Positions 56,079 to 64,000 of a DNA stretch of 64,000 nucleotides are shown here, piece after piece. Source of the DNA: Shewanella inventionis (lineage in GTDB: Bacteria; Pseudomonadota; Gammaproteobacteria; Enterobacterales; Shewanellaceae); the NCBI RefSeq assembly GCF_014641855.1, contig NZ_BMII01000005.1, forward strand, positions 1 to 64,000, given 5' to 3'. Below the pieces are notes generated by a model. It was not told the DNA's origin, searched no databases, and saw only the letters and a program-made list of their open reading frames with translations. Numbering within the stretch: position 1 is the stretch's first letter; every line of letters begins with the position of its first letter. The translations under genes and the position numbers were made by a program.

Positions 56079-56389
56079 ATACCAATTCCACTAATTATCT
56101 GGTCATTCAGCGGGAATTCTGTGTCTTCTAGGCAAGTAATAGGATTGTAGGCATAGTTGTTCTCGGCAACTGCTCCTGCGTTGCTCTACCTCCTGCGTCC
56201 ATGCAGTCGTACGTCAAAATACTATTAAGCAGCATAGAAGGCACAGAAACCCGCCTTGTAGGAGACGCTCAGACAGTCCATTTCTTTGTTGCATTGCCTT
56301 AGAAGGGAATGACCATTATTTCAACAATGCGCCTCAAACTGAACAGTCTGAGCGACTCTGATTGGTCACATAATTAATGGAAATGGTAT
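56079..56389 (-). repeat. MITE-like element, 311 bp (family 1, long form)
   Basis: Ends are ATACCAATTCCACTAATTAT (left) and, read from the right inward, ATACCATTTCCATTAATTAT, 18 of 20 identical. The right 78 bp (56312-56389) is an inverted near-copy of the element at 50400-50479. The left part contains GCGGGAATTCTGTGTCTTCT and its approximate inverse, AAGGCACAGAAACCCGC. No reading frame. It ends 7 bp before the stop of the DUF2802 gene. Confidence 0.8.
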
Positions 56390-56395
56390 AATTCA

Positions 56396-56797
56396 TTACT
56401 TTCGATGCAATCTTAAAATTAATTCAGCTTCTGCCTTGGGTAGCTCGCACTCTTGCATTAACTCTTCAACCCCTGCGCCAAGCCCAACCATTTTAACCGC
56501 CCGAGAATACAGTTTAGCTTGAGGGTCTTGCTGACTGGCTTCTTCAATCATATCAGACTGCTGAGATAGTTTTTTTTCTAACTCAACAACTCGACGGCCA
56601 ACACCAATAGTACCACTTCGAAGCTCATGCAACTCACGCTTTACGGCTTCACGCTGACGATCGCTCTCTTTGACCAGTACCGTTAATGCGTCAACTTTGG
56701 TCTTTAACTTACGTGATTGTTTTTGAAGATAAAGCACTAAACCTAGGCAAGCTACTACGTACACTAGAGCTGCAATTAAAAATTCATCACCCATCAA
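56396..56797 (-). CDS. DUF2802 membrane protein
   Basis: 133 residues: an N-terminal membrane helix (LIAALVYVVACLGLVLYLQ), a coiled coil (KLKTKVDALTVLVKESDRQR) and a small helical C-terminal domain (LMQECELPKAEAELILRL). DUF2802 proteins occur after cheW in Shewanella- and Vibrio-type chemotaxis clusters. A terminator separates it from cheW here, so its transcription may be partly independent. Function unknown. Confidence 0.75.
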   Translation of the reverse strand: MMGDEFLIAALVYVVACLGLVLYLQKQSRKLKTKVDALTVLVKESDRQREAVKRELHELRSGTIGVGRRVVELEKKLSQQSDMIEEASQQDPQAKLYSRAVKMVGLGAGVEELMQECELPKAEAELILRLHRK

Positions 56798-56831
56798 TAT
56801 ACCTAATTTGCCAAAACATAGAGCAAAACAA

Positions 56832-56859
56832 AAAAGCCAACATATCAGAGTTGGCTTTT
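56832..56859 (-). terminator. Terminator between cheW and the DUF2802 gene
   Basis: AAAAGCCAAC (56832-56841) pairs with GTTGGCTTTT (56850-56859), followed on the minus strand by a T-run, 18 bp after the cheW stop. Confidence 0.8.
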
Positions 56860-56876
56860 GGATTACAACGTCTGTT

Positions 56877-57371
56877 TTAGAGTTGCGTTAACTCAACCCA
56901 CTCGTCGTCTGACAACAACTTATCTAGGTCGACTAAAATCAATAATTCATTATCTCGATTACTCACGCCTTGAATAAACTTCGCGCTTTCTTCGGTACCG
57001 ACATTGGGTGCATTATCAATTTCTGAGCGACGTAAATAAACCACTTCAGCAACGCTATCTACCAAAATACCAATGACTTGTTTTTCAGCTTCGATGATAA
57101 CAATTCGAGTTGAGTCGTCAAGTTCAGCAGATTGCAGGCCAAAGCGTGAGCGAGTATCAATCACAGTGACCACGTTGCCACGAAGGTTAATAATACCGAG
57201 TACGTAATCAGGCGCGCCCGGTACTGGAGCTATTTCGGTATAACGCAATACTTCTTGTACCTGCATAACATTTATACCGTAGGTTTCATGGTCTAACTTA
57301 AATGTTACCCATTGTAAAACCGCATCGTCTTTACCCGCAGCAACCGCTGCTACACTTCTAGAATCGCTCAT
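56877..57371 (-). CDS. cheW: CheW, chemotaxis coupling protein
   Basis: 164 residues with one CheW domain (WVTFKLDHETYGINVMQVQE ... PGAPDYVLGIINLRGNVVTV). It links chemoreceptors to the kinase CheA in the polar arrays. GAGGTTAACT precedes the ATG, and the gene starts 2 bp after the parP stop, so the two are co-expressed. Confidence 0.94.
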   Translation of the reverse strand: MSDSRSVAAVAAGKDDAVLQWVTFKLDHETYGINVMQVQEVLRYTEIAPVPGAPDYVLGIINLRGNVVTVIDTRSRFGLQSAELDDSTRIVIIEAEKQVIGILVDSVAEVVYLRRSEIDNAPNVGTEESAKFIQGVSNRDNELLILVDLDKLLSDDEWVELTQL

Positions 57372-57373
57372 AG

Positions 57374-58432
57374 TTAACCTCGGTCAATCGAATCCTGACA
57401 ACCTAAACCTGCATCAAGCATTTCAATTAATGCTTGTACATGCAAAATGCCACACATTTGTTGTTTTACTACCCCAGCAAGCCATGGACGCTTACCCGGT
57501 TTTTCACGCCAGTTGACGTGTGATTTATCTATTTTAACGGCATTAACCAATGACTCACAGGTTAATCCCCAAGCACTGTTTTCTAGCATAACAAGATATT
57601 GATAATTTACTGATTGCGCCAGCTCTGGTGTGTATTTTTCTGGCATAACCCAGGCGCAGGTATCAACAACATTAATTTTTGTGTCACGATGAGTTTGCAC
57701 ACCTTTAAACCACGATGGACGGCCTATAAGGTGATTAATTTTCTCTATCTTTATGATGCCACCTAAACTCACTAATGGCACGGCTAAAGTTAAGCCCGCC
57801 ACATTAAAAAACAATACTTGAAACTCATCATCTAACACTTCTTGCAAATTTTGAGTAATGCTAGGTGGAGTTGCCCCTGTTTGCTGTAATTGGTGAGCCG
57901 CTTTTTCTTCAGCAATCTTATCATGTTTAATAATAGCGTCTTTTAGCTCAGCTAGCGCACTATTGTCAGTTTTTATATCGACTAACGATTTGATTTCTTT
58001 ATTTGTTAAGGTGTTTTTTTGTAAAGGCGTGTCGTCAACGTTAGGTTGAACACTAACAGAAGCCTCAGTTTCACTGATCGCTATGCGAACCCGCTCTGCA
58101 CTTGCCTTTATTTGCTTTTGAATGTCATTATCTTTATTTGCATGTGAAACGGCAGATAATAACTTTTCAAGGGCTAACTTATCTACTTGAGTGTTTGGTT
58201 CGGCAAAGCGTCGAGTTGGCTCAACTTTTGATTGCGCAGTCTGAGACACCAATGACGAAGAAGACTGGCCAACAAGGGTTGTATCCTTAATAGGCGAAGT
58301 GTCCTTTACGGCTTGGGCTATTTTTGATTCTAATATCGGCTTAGTATCAGCTTCAATAACAGGTTTTGTTGGCGGTTCCTGTAATAAAAGACTGAAATAA
58401 TCAAAAACAGTTTCATCAACCGATTTTGACAT
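57374..58432 (-). CDS. parP: ParP-like CheW-domain polar array protein
   Basis: About 352 residues from the ATG at 58432, which has GGGAG upstream. The N-terminal 200 residues are a variable, charged linker (starting MSKSVDETVFDYFSLLLQEP). The C-terminal third is CheW-like (FQVLFFNVAGLTLAVPLVSL ... YLVMLENSAWGLTCESLVNA). In Vibrio, ParP of this layout and position ties chemotaxis arrays to the cell pole through ParC and CheA. Overlaps parC by 17 bp. Confidence 0.8.
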   Translation of the reverse strand: MSKSVDETVFDYFSLLLQEPPTKPVIEADTKPILESKIAQAVKDTSPIKDTTLVGQSSSSLVSQTAQSKVEPTRRFAEPNTQVDKLALEKLLSAVSHANKDNDIQKQIKASAERVRIAISETEASVSVQPNVDDTPLQKNTLTNKEIKSLVDIKTDNSALAELKDAIIKHDKIAEEKAAHQLQQTGATPPSITQNLQEVLDDEFQVLFFNVAGLTLAVPLVSLGGIIKIEKINHLIGRPSWFKGVQTHRDTKINVVDTCAWVMPEKYTPELAQSVNYQYLVMLENSAWGLTCESLVNAVKIDKSHVNWREKPGKRPWLAGVVKQQMCGILHVQALIEMLDAGLGCQDSIDRG

Positions 58433-59210
58433 GAGCAAACTCCCGAGCACATAAAAAATCAAGTAGACGATTATAAGCTTTAACTCCACGACTAGTCGCA
58501 GAATAATGTGATGCCGGTAGGTGAGCTAAGCTGGCATCTCTAAATTTAGTATCCACTGGGATCACATCATTAGGCCACAAAGTTTGGCCGTATTTATCTT
58601 GTAAGAACTGCAAAGCAATGGGTGATGCTTTAGTCCGTTTATCGTACATGGTTGGTAATACCGTGTAACTGTAACGTGTTTTTTTAGAACGTCCCATGAT
58701 CTCCATGGTTTTAACCATTCTCTCAAGGCCTTTAATCGCCAAAAATTCGGTTTGCACTGGAATAATAATATGTTGGCTAGCAGCTAATGCATTAACCATG
58801 AGAACACCCAGTACTGGAGGACAATCAATGATTGCCACATCGTACTTGTCTTCAACTAGTGCCAATAAATTACGTAACACTAACCCCATGCCTTCTTGAT
58901 GCCCTAATGAGCGGTCAAGTGTCGCCAAAGCCATATTAGCCGGTATGATGTCTAGACCTTCAATTTGAGTAGGAATGACATTTTGCATGATCAATTCTTG
59001 TGTCAACGCCTGATGATTAACAAAAATATCATAAAGCGAGCTTGGCACTTCTTCAGAGTCAATACCCAAATAGTAACCCAATGAAGCGTGAGGATCGGTA
59101 TCTATCATTAACACTCGTTGACCACGTTTAACGATAGCTCCCGCTAAACTGGCAACAGTGGTCGTTTTACCTACTCCACCTTTTTGATTTGCAACTGTCC
59201 ATACTTTCAA
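58416..59210 (-). CDS. parC: ParC-like ParA-family ATPase for polar array placement
   Basis: 264 residues. A deviant Walker A motif, KGGVGKTTTVASLAG, is at the N-terminus (as in ParA/MinD), with MIDTDPHASLGYYLG and the Walker B-like VAIIDCPPVLGVLMVNAL. In Vibrio ParC localises chemotaxis arrays to the old pole and helps them segregate. The gene sits between cheB and parP, as expected. Confidence 0.87.
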   Translation of the reverse strand: MKVWTVANQKGGVGKTTTVASLAGAIVKRGQRVLMIDTDPHASLGYYLGIDSEEVPSSLYDIFVNHQALTQELIMQNVIPTQIEGLDIIPANMALATLDRSLGHQEGMGLVLRNLLALVEDKYDVAIIDCPPVLGVLMVNALAASQHIIIPVQTEFLAIKGLERMVKTMEIMGRSKKTRYSYTVLPTMYDKRTKASPIALQFLQDKYGQTLWPNDVIPVDTKFRDASLAHLPASHYSATSRGVKAYNRLLDFLCAREFAHVKIG

Positions 59211-59247
59211 AAATAGCCTCTCAACTTATCATTATCTAATGTAATGC

Positions 59248-59703
59248 TCATTGTTGTTTTTGCTGTTTGTCATCACGGGTTGTAACTCTAATACCGCCAT
59301 TTGGTAGGCTGATGACCTTAACGCCCTGAGCATTCTCTGACACTATCACTTCTTGAGTTGGCGGTGTCTGTGAACTGTTAACACTCTCTGGTGTTTTTGC
59401 GGTGTCAGTTTCGATAGCACCTGGGCCAATTAACACGCTGCGCGCCTCATCTTTTGCGGTTTGGTTTATCATAGCCTGGGTTTGTTCTGGATGCGTTAAC
59501 AACCAATTAGCAATATTTTCAGCTTGTTCTTCAGGTACCATCAAGAGCACTTGCGATGCTTTTAAGTGTTCAATTTCTTTTGTAAGCACGGCCATTTTAC
59601 GCTGCGAATCAAGATATAAACTGCCTAAAACGACAATGGCAATAACACACAAAAACAAGCCTAACATTAGCTTAGTCGTTAATGACGTCGACGAATTAGC
59701 CAC
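59248..59703 (-). CDS. Membrane-anchored protein of unknown function in the che cluster
   Basis: 151 residues: one membrane helix ([20 protein letters not shown]), a short coiled coil and a flexible periplasmic or cytoplasmic tail with a final [18 protein letters not shown]. It overlaps cheB by 8 bp and lies 37 bp before parC, an operon position that in Vibrio appears to be empty. It may be a Shewanella-type addition to the polar array machinery. No family recognised. Confidence 0.65.
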   Translation of the reverse strand: MANSSTSLTTKLMLGLFLCVIAIVVLGSLYLDSQRKMAVLTKEIEHLKASQVLLMVPEEQAENIANWLLTHPEQTQAMINQTAKDEARSVLIGPGAIETDTAKTPESVNSSQTPPTQEVIVSENAQGVKVISLPNGGIRVTTRDDKQQKQQ

Positions 59704-60901
59704 GACTGGTTTCTTTTAATATCGCATCGGCCATGTTTTCAAGCGCAATTGAATGCGCAGCAAGCCCTGCAGATGCCACTGCTTGTGGCATACCGTAAAC
59801 AACACAACTGGCTTCGTCTTGAGCCCAAATAGTGGCTCCAGCGGACTTAAGCATTCTGGCACCTTCTCTGCCATCTGCCCCCATCCCTGTTAATACGACA
59901 GCCAATACATCACCACCAAAAGCTTTAGATGCCGACGCAAAGGTAATATCAACCGACGGCTTGTAATTCATGTCACTCGTGCCTGCAACAACTTTTAAAC
60001 GCCCAGTCATTCCAGCACGTTCAAGCATTAGCTGCATTCCACCAGGTGCAAGATAGGCACAGCCAGCACGTAACACATCACCATTTTGTGCTTCTTTAAC
60101 TTCAATTTTGCATAGGGTATTTAAGCGTGCAGCAAACGCTGGGGTAAAAGCCGCTGGCATATGCTGAATAAGTACTATGGGGTGCGGGTAATTTGCCGGA
60201 AATGCCGTCAATACTTTTTGCAGTGCCACCGGTCCGCCTGTGGAGGTCCCAATAAGTAGTACTTTGTATTGTTTACCACTGGCTCTGATAGTTGATAATG
60301 ATTGGGCCGCCGGCGCAGGCTGGCGCTCGACCGCAGAATTTAACTGGCTGCGAGTAGGCAATGACGATCCAGCTTGCGTTAAAGAACCACTATTAAGCCT
60401 TGAACTTAATGGACGGTGCGGTTCTCTTAGGCTACTTTGTGATAAGCTGGCAGAACGCCGCGAGTCCAGAGTGTTAGTTGACACAGGGCTTGGTCGGTAT
60501 ACCCGTCTTTTCCCCAACGCTTTTATGCGCTGCTGAAGCAAACTTATCGCCTCATCTTTATTGGTAGCGATGTCTTCAAAACGTTTAGGCAGAAAGTCGA
60601 GAGCGCCAGCTTCTAGCGCGTCGAGTGTTGCTTTAGCACCATCATGGGTTAGCGAAGAAAACATCAAAATGGGCGTAGGATTGCTCGCCATAATCTCACG
60701 CACAGCACTAATACCGTCCATAACCGGCATCTCGATATCCATCGTGATCACTTGAGGTTTAAATTTTGCAGCCATATCAATCGCTTCTTTGCCATTAACA
60801 GCAACAGCAACAACTTCGAGCTCAGGATCTTGGTTAACAATTTCACTGACTCGTCGTCGAAAAAAGCTAGAATCGTCTACAACTAATACTTTTATGGCCA
60901 T
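59696..60901 (-). CDS. cheB: CheB, chemotaxis protein-glutamate methylesterase
   Basis: 401 residues. N-terminal receiver domain with [10 protein letters not shown] and the phospho-acceptor Asp in [13 protein letters not shown] (Asp56), a long Ser/Arg-rich linker (about 140-205), then the esterase domain with catalytic Ser in [13 protein letters not shown], His in [14 protein letters not shown] and Asp in [12 protein letters not shown]. It demethylates and deamidates chemoreceptors for adaptation. AAGGAATTCA precedes the ATG. Confidence 0.95.
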   Translation of the reverse strand: MAIKVLVVDDSSFFRRRVSEIVNQDPELEVVAVAVNGKEAIDMAAKFKPQVITMDIEMPVMDGISAVREIMASNPTPILMFSSLTHDGAKATLDALEAGALDFLPKRFEDIATNKDEAISLLQQRIKALGKRRVYRPSPVSTNTLDSRRSASLSQSSLREPHRPLSSRLNSGSLTQAGSSLPTRSQLNSAVERQPAPAAQSLSTIRASGKQYKVLLIGTSTGGPVALQKVLTAFPANYPHPIVLIQHMPAAFTPAFAARLNTLCKIEVKEAQNGDVLRAGCAYLAPGGMQLMLERAGMTGRLKVVAGTSDMNYKPSVDITFASASKAFGGDVLAVVLTGMGADGREGARMLKSAGATIWAQDEASCVVYGMPQAVASAGLAAHSIALENMADAILKETSRG

Positions 60902-60928
60902 TGAATTCCTTAAATAATGGAACTTTTA

Positions 60929-63172
60929 TTATTTTTTATTTTTGGCGTAATGTTTAAGTAGCCCAGGAATATCAAGAATCAATGCAATGCCACCATCTGA
61001 AGTGATAGTTGCACCTGCCATACCTGGCGTTCCTTGCAGCATAGTGCCTAACGGTTTAATCACCACTTCTTCTTGACCAATGAGTGCATCAACCACAAAA
61101 CCAATTTGCATTGTACCTAGCTGCACAATCACAACATGACCATGTTTTTTATCGCCATGCTTAAACTTGGTTTTTTTACTATGTAACCAATGCTCGAGAT
61201 AAAATAATGGCACGGCTTTATTACGGAAAATAACGGTTAACTGACCATCAACAATATTGGTTTTACTTAGGTCCAGATTAAATATTTCATTGACACTTGA
61301 TAACGGCAATGCAAAGACTTGTTTAGAAACGTCAACCATTAATGTTGGCATGATGGCTAGCGTTAACGGCACTTTAATTTCAAGAATAGTGCCTTTGCCT
61401 TTCATCGAGTCGATATGAACAGTACCATTTAGCTGGTTAATGCGGGTTTTAACCACATCCATACCCACTCCGCGGCCTGAAATATCTGAAATTTCAACTT
61501 TGGTGGAAAAACCTGGCGCAAAAATCAGATTATACGCTTCGTTATCTGTCATTCTTGCAGCAGAATCTTCGTCTAGCACGCCACGAGAAATAGCAATTTG
61601 CTTTAGCTTCTCTGGGTCCATACCAGCACCATCATCCTCAATTTTGAGAAGAATATGGTCACCTTCTTGACTTGCAGAGAGTGTGATGGTTCCTGAGCGT
61701 GGCTTACCATTGGCTTCACGAGTGATTGGCATTTCAATACCGTGGTCAACTGAGTTACGCACTAAGTGGACAAGTGGATCTGCCAGCGCCTCAACTAAGT
61801 TTTTATCAAGATCGGTTTCTTCACCAATCATGACTAAATCAATTTCTTTGTTTAACGTTCGTGCTAGATCGCGCACAACCCTCGGGAAACGGCCAAATAC
61901 TTTCTTAATTGGCTGCATACGGGTTTTCATTACCGCACCTTGCAAATCAGCAGTAACAAGATCAAGGTTAGCAAGCGCTTTAGACATCTCTTCGTCTTCG
62001 CGAGTAATACCAAGGCTCACTAAACGGTTACGTACCAATACCAATTCCCCGACCATATTCATAATTTGATCAAGGCGTGCAGTATCAACGCGAACTGTGG
62101 TTTCACCTTGCGGTACTGCATTGGCTTTAGCTGGCGCGGGTACAGGAGCTTTATCTTGAACAGCATCAACTTTAGGTGCGGGGGCCGCAACAGGTTTAAC
62201 CACTGGCGCTGGGGGAGTCGGTTTTGGCGTTTCAGTCGCTTTAGGTGGTACGGGCTCTGCCGCTTTGGCAGCAGTAGGTTTTGCAGCAGATGGTGTAGAC
62301 ACCGCTACAGGTGCACCGCCTTTTCCATGTAACTCATCAAGTAAGCGTTCAAACTCATCGTCGGTAATTTCGTCTGAATCAACCAAGGGTTCAACAATGG
62401 GTTCTGCTGGTTTTACTTTTTCGGCAACCGATTCTGTTTTCGCTTTAAACGTTCCAGAACCATGAAGCTCATCAAGTAAGGCTTCGAATTCATCATCGGT
62501 AATTTCATCACTACTTGTCGAAGATGAAGAGGCTGATTTAGGCGCTGAAGTGTCTTTATTTTCTGAAGGGCTTTGTGCAGATATAGGGCTTTTACCACTG
62601 CCATGCAAAGCATCGAGTAGTGCTTCAAATTCTGACTCGTCAATTTCATCAATACCGGCCGAATTGGATGAAGCGGCGACCTCAGGGCTGATATCTTCTA
62701 CGTATTCAGGTTCAATATTATCTGCAACGTCTTCAATGATTTCTGGCTCAGGGGCGGACTCGCCCATTTCAGATGGCAAAGGAGCACCGGAGCTTAATAG
62801 TTTTAGTTTTGCAAGCAAGTCTGAGTCAGCGGGATCTTGTTGTTGTCCCTGTTGAGTTTGAGCAAACATGGTATTAATTGCATCAACAGCCTGCAAAATA
62901 ATATCCATTAACTCGGCATTGACACTGCGTTTACCTGTACGTAAAAGATCAAAGGTGTTTTCAGCTTCGTGACAAACATCAACCATTGGTGTCAGACTTA
63001 AAAATCCAGCACCACCTTTTACAGTATGAAATCCACGGAAAATGGCATTTAGTAAATCACTGTCATCAGGATTATTTTCAAGAGCGACTAACTGCTCCTG
63101 TAGAAGCTCTAAAATCTCGCCAGCTTCAATTAAAAAGTCCTGGAGTATCTCTTCATCAACATCAAAGGACAT
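60929..63172 (-). CDS. cheA: CheA, chemotaxis histidine kinase
   Basis: 747 residues. P1 domain with the phosphorylated His49 in FRGFHTVKGGAGFLSL. A long linker (about 140-350) has three copies of an acidic motif like DDEFEALLDELHGSG, then a Pro/Ala-rich stretch. P3 dimerisation domain (TARLDQIMNMVGELVLVRNR), P4 ATP-binding domain (LVRNSVDHGIEMP, IEDDGAGMDPEKL, ISGRGVGMDVVK) and a P5 CheW-like domain at the end. It receives receptor signals via CheW and phosphorylates CheY and CheB. AGGAGTCAATTTA precedes the ATG. Confidence 0.95.
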   Translation of the reverse strand: MSFDVDEEILQDFLIEAGEILELLQEQLVALENNPDDSDLLNAIFRGFHTVKGGAGFLSLTPMVDVCHEAENTFDLLRTGKRSVNAELMDIILQAVDAINTMFAQTQQGQQQDPADSDLLAKLKLLSSGAPLPSEMGESAPEPEIIEDVADNIEPEYVEDISPEVAASSNSAGIDEIDESEFEALLDALHGSGKSPISAQSPSENKDTSAPKSASSSSTSSDEITDDEFEALLDELHGSGTFKAKTESVAEKVKPAEPIVEPLVDSDEITDDEFERLLDELHGKGGAPVAVSTPSAAKPTAAKAAEPVPPKATETPKPTPPAPVVKPVAAPAPKVDAVQDKAPVPAPAKANAVPQGETTVRVDTARLDQIMNMVGELVLVRNRLVSLGITREDEEMSKALANLDLVTADLQGAVMKTRMQPIKKVFGRFPRVVRDLARTLNKEIDLVMIGEETDLDKNLVEALADPLVHLVRNSVDHGIEMPITREANGKPRSGTITLSASQEGDHILLKIEDDGAGMDPEKLKQIAISRGVLDEDSAARMTDNEAYNLIFAPGFSTKVEISDISGRGVGMDVVKTRINQLNGTVHIDSMKGKGTILEIKVPLTLAIMPTLMVDVSKQVFALPLSSVNEIFNLDLSKTNIVDGQLTVIFRNKAVPLFYLEHWLHSKKTKFKHGDKKHGHVVIVQLGTMQIGFVVDALIGQEEVVIKPLGTMLQGTPGMAGATITSDGGIALILDIPGLLKHYAKNKK

Positions 63173-63187
63173 TAAATTGACTCCTAA

Positions 63188-63925
63188 TTAGAAACCCAGA
63201 CTTGATAGCAGATCATCAACTTCATCCTGACCCGTGACCACGTCTTCGCGTAATTCAGCGTTCATGATTGGGCCTTCTGCCTCTATCTTATTATCTTTAA
63301 TCGTAGGTAATGATTCAGCTGTATGCTCACCAAACACGGTCAACATCGACACTAAACTATTTTCGACTTCACGCACTAGTTCAATCACGCGGCGGATCAT
63401 CTGGCCGGTTAAATCCTGGAAATCTTGTGCCATTAATATCTGATTGAGCAATTCACGAAGACGGTTTGAGTCATGCTCACTGTTAGACATAAATTGCTGA
63501 ACATCGTGGCAAAGTGACTTAAATTCACCAAGCTCAATATCACGACGCATCAATTTGTCCCACATCGGTGTTACAGACTGAATATTGCTTATAATGGTAT
63601 CGGCCAAAGGCAAACATTCTTCAACCGCATCCATGGTTTTATTAGCAGCTTGCTCGGTCATATCAATGACGTAGTTCAATCTTTCTTTAGCGTCCGGAAT
63701 TTCGGTGTTGGCTAATTCAGATAAACGATTATCGATTTGAAAATCTTTGAGGGCGCTGTGTAATTGGCGAGTGAGCTTACCCACTTCTTCAAACAACTCG
63801 CGTTGTAGTGGAGAAGCGAGCTCTCTAATTATGTCGTCAGCTTTATCTTGCTCTCCCGCCGATAGCAGTTCAACAAGTTGCTGGGCCTGTTCGAGAGTGA
63901 TTAACCCCGATAATGATGCCTGCAT
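63188..63925 (-). CDS. cheZ: CheZ, CheY-P phosphatase
   Basis: 245 residues, nearly all helical, as expected for the four-helix dimer. The catalytic segment is ILMAQDFQDLTGQMIRRVIE (Asp and Gln as in E. coli CheZ), and the C-terminal CheY-binding peptide is TGQDEVDDLLSSLGF. It removes phosphate from CheY-P. AAGGATAAGTC precedes the ATG. Confidence 0.93.
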   Translation of the reverse strand: MQASLSGLITLEQAQQLVELLSAGEQDKADDIIRELASPLQRELFEEVGKLTRQLHSALKDFQIDNRLSELANTEIPDAKERLNYVIDMTEQAANKTMDAVEECLPLADTIISNIQSVTPMWDKLMRRDIELGEFKSLCHDVQQFMSNSEHDSNRLRELLNQILMAQDFQDLTGQMIRRVIELVREVENSLVSMLTVFGEHTAESLPTIKDNKIEAEGPIMNAELREDVVTGQDEVDDLLSSLGF

Positions 63926-63938
63926 GACTTATCCTTGC

Positions 63939-64000
63939 TTATCCGAGACGTTCAAAGATTTTATCTAACTTTTCTTTTAACGTGGCGGCGGTAAAAGGTT
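63939..64000 (-). CDS. cheY: CheY, C-terminal end (cut by window edge)
   Basis: The last 20 codons read PFTAATLKEKLDKIFERLG followed by a stop, the typical end of a CheY receiver protein, where the Lys before PFTAATL is the conserved switch residue in the usual KPFTAATL. It sits 13 bp upstream of cheZ, the expected gene order. Only this fragment lies in the window. Confidence 0.85.
   Translation of the reverse strand, partial: PFTAATLKEKLDKIFERLG

Overview
The window looks like a chromosomal segment of a marine gammaproteobacterium, most likely a Shewanella. The evidence is a pfaR-pfaABCD polyunsaturated fatty acid synthase locus, a polar-flagellum chemotaxis cluster of Vibrio/Shewanella type (cheY-cheZ-cheA-cheB-parC-parP-cheW), and abundant c-type haem-motif proteins. 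No rRNA or tRNA genes and no CRISPR array were seen. Assignments are by eye from motifs and gene order; no database search was possible.

Layout. (1) 1-4150 is accessory DNA: minus-strand integron gene cassettes with two attC sites but no integrase gene, an IS1182-type element that sits exactly in the core of one attC site, and a tandem array of an approximately 178-bp non-coding repeat. (2) 4196-9586 is a minus-strand trio (a DUF1501 protein with a Tat-like signal, a CxxCH/LamG-like lipoprotein, and a CxxCH secreted protein). A plus-strand CxxCH lipoprotein (9914-12571) is divergent from it. (3) 12627-25729 is a run of 14 plus-strand genes, many overlapping: two small outer-membrane barrels, a TlpA-type thioredoxin, DUF4266 and DUF3570 proteins, three TPR proteins (two of them lipoproteins), an ExbB/TolQ-like protein, two ExbD/TolR-like proteins and a TonB/AgmX-like protein. 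It looks like a proton-motive-force-driven, envelope-spanning machine of unknown cargo, of the general design of the Myxococcus Agl-Glt/Nfs systems. (4) 25848-45321 holds a methyltransferase with a frameshifted C-terminus, then pfaR, pfaA, pfaB, pfaC, pfaD and a small CxxC protein. pfaC is split in two by an 8-bp tandem duplication, so as read here the omega-3 fatty acid synthase should be broken. (5) 45399-49965 has a fumarylacetoacetate-hydrolase-family enzyme and two chemoreceptors. (6) 50565-52916 is a rimB-rimK-aspartoacylase-like operon. (7) 53806-55974 has a DUF2461 protein and an RsmB-like rRNA methyltransferase. (8) 56396-64000 is the minus-strand chemotaxis cluster, running off the right edge inside cheY.

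How the genes work together. PfaA-D would form the iterative megasynthase that makes EPA or a similar fatty acid, activated by PfaR. The phosphopantetheinyl transferase PfaE is not in the window. The che cluster is one signalling unit: receptors feed CheA/CheW, ParC and ParP place the array at the pole, and CheB, CheZ and CheY adapt and relay the signal. The gaps around 50.0-50.5, 53.0 and 56.2 kb hold related small palindromic-ended repeats (MITE-like), which share ATACC...GGTAT ends.
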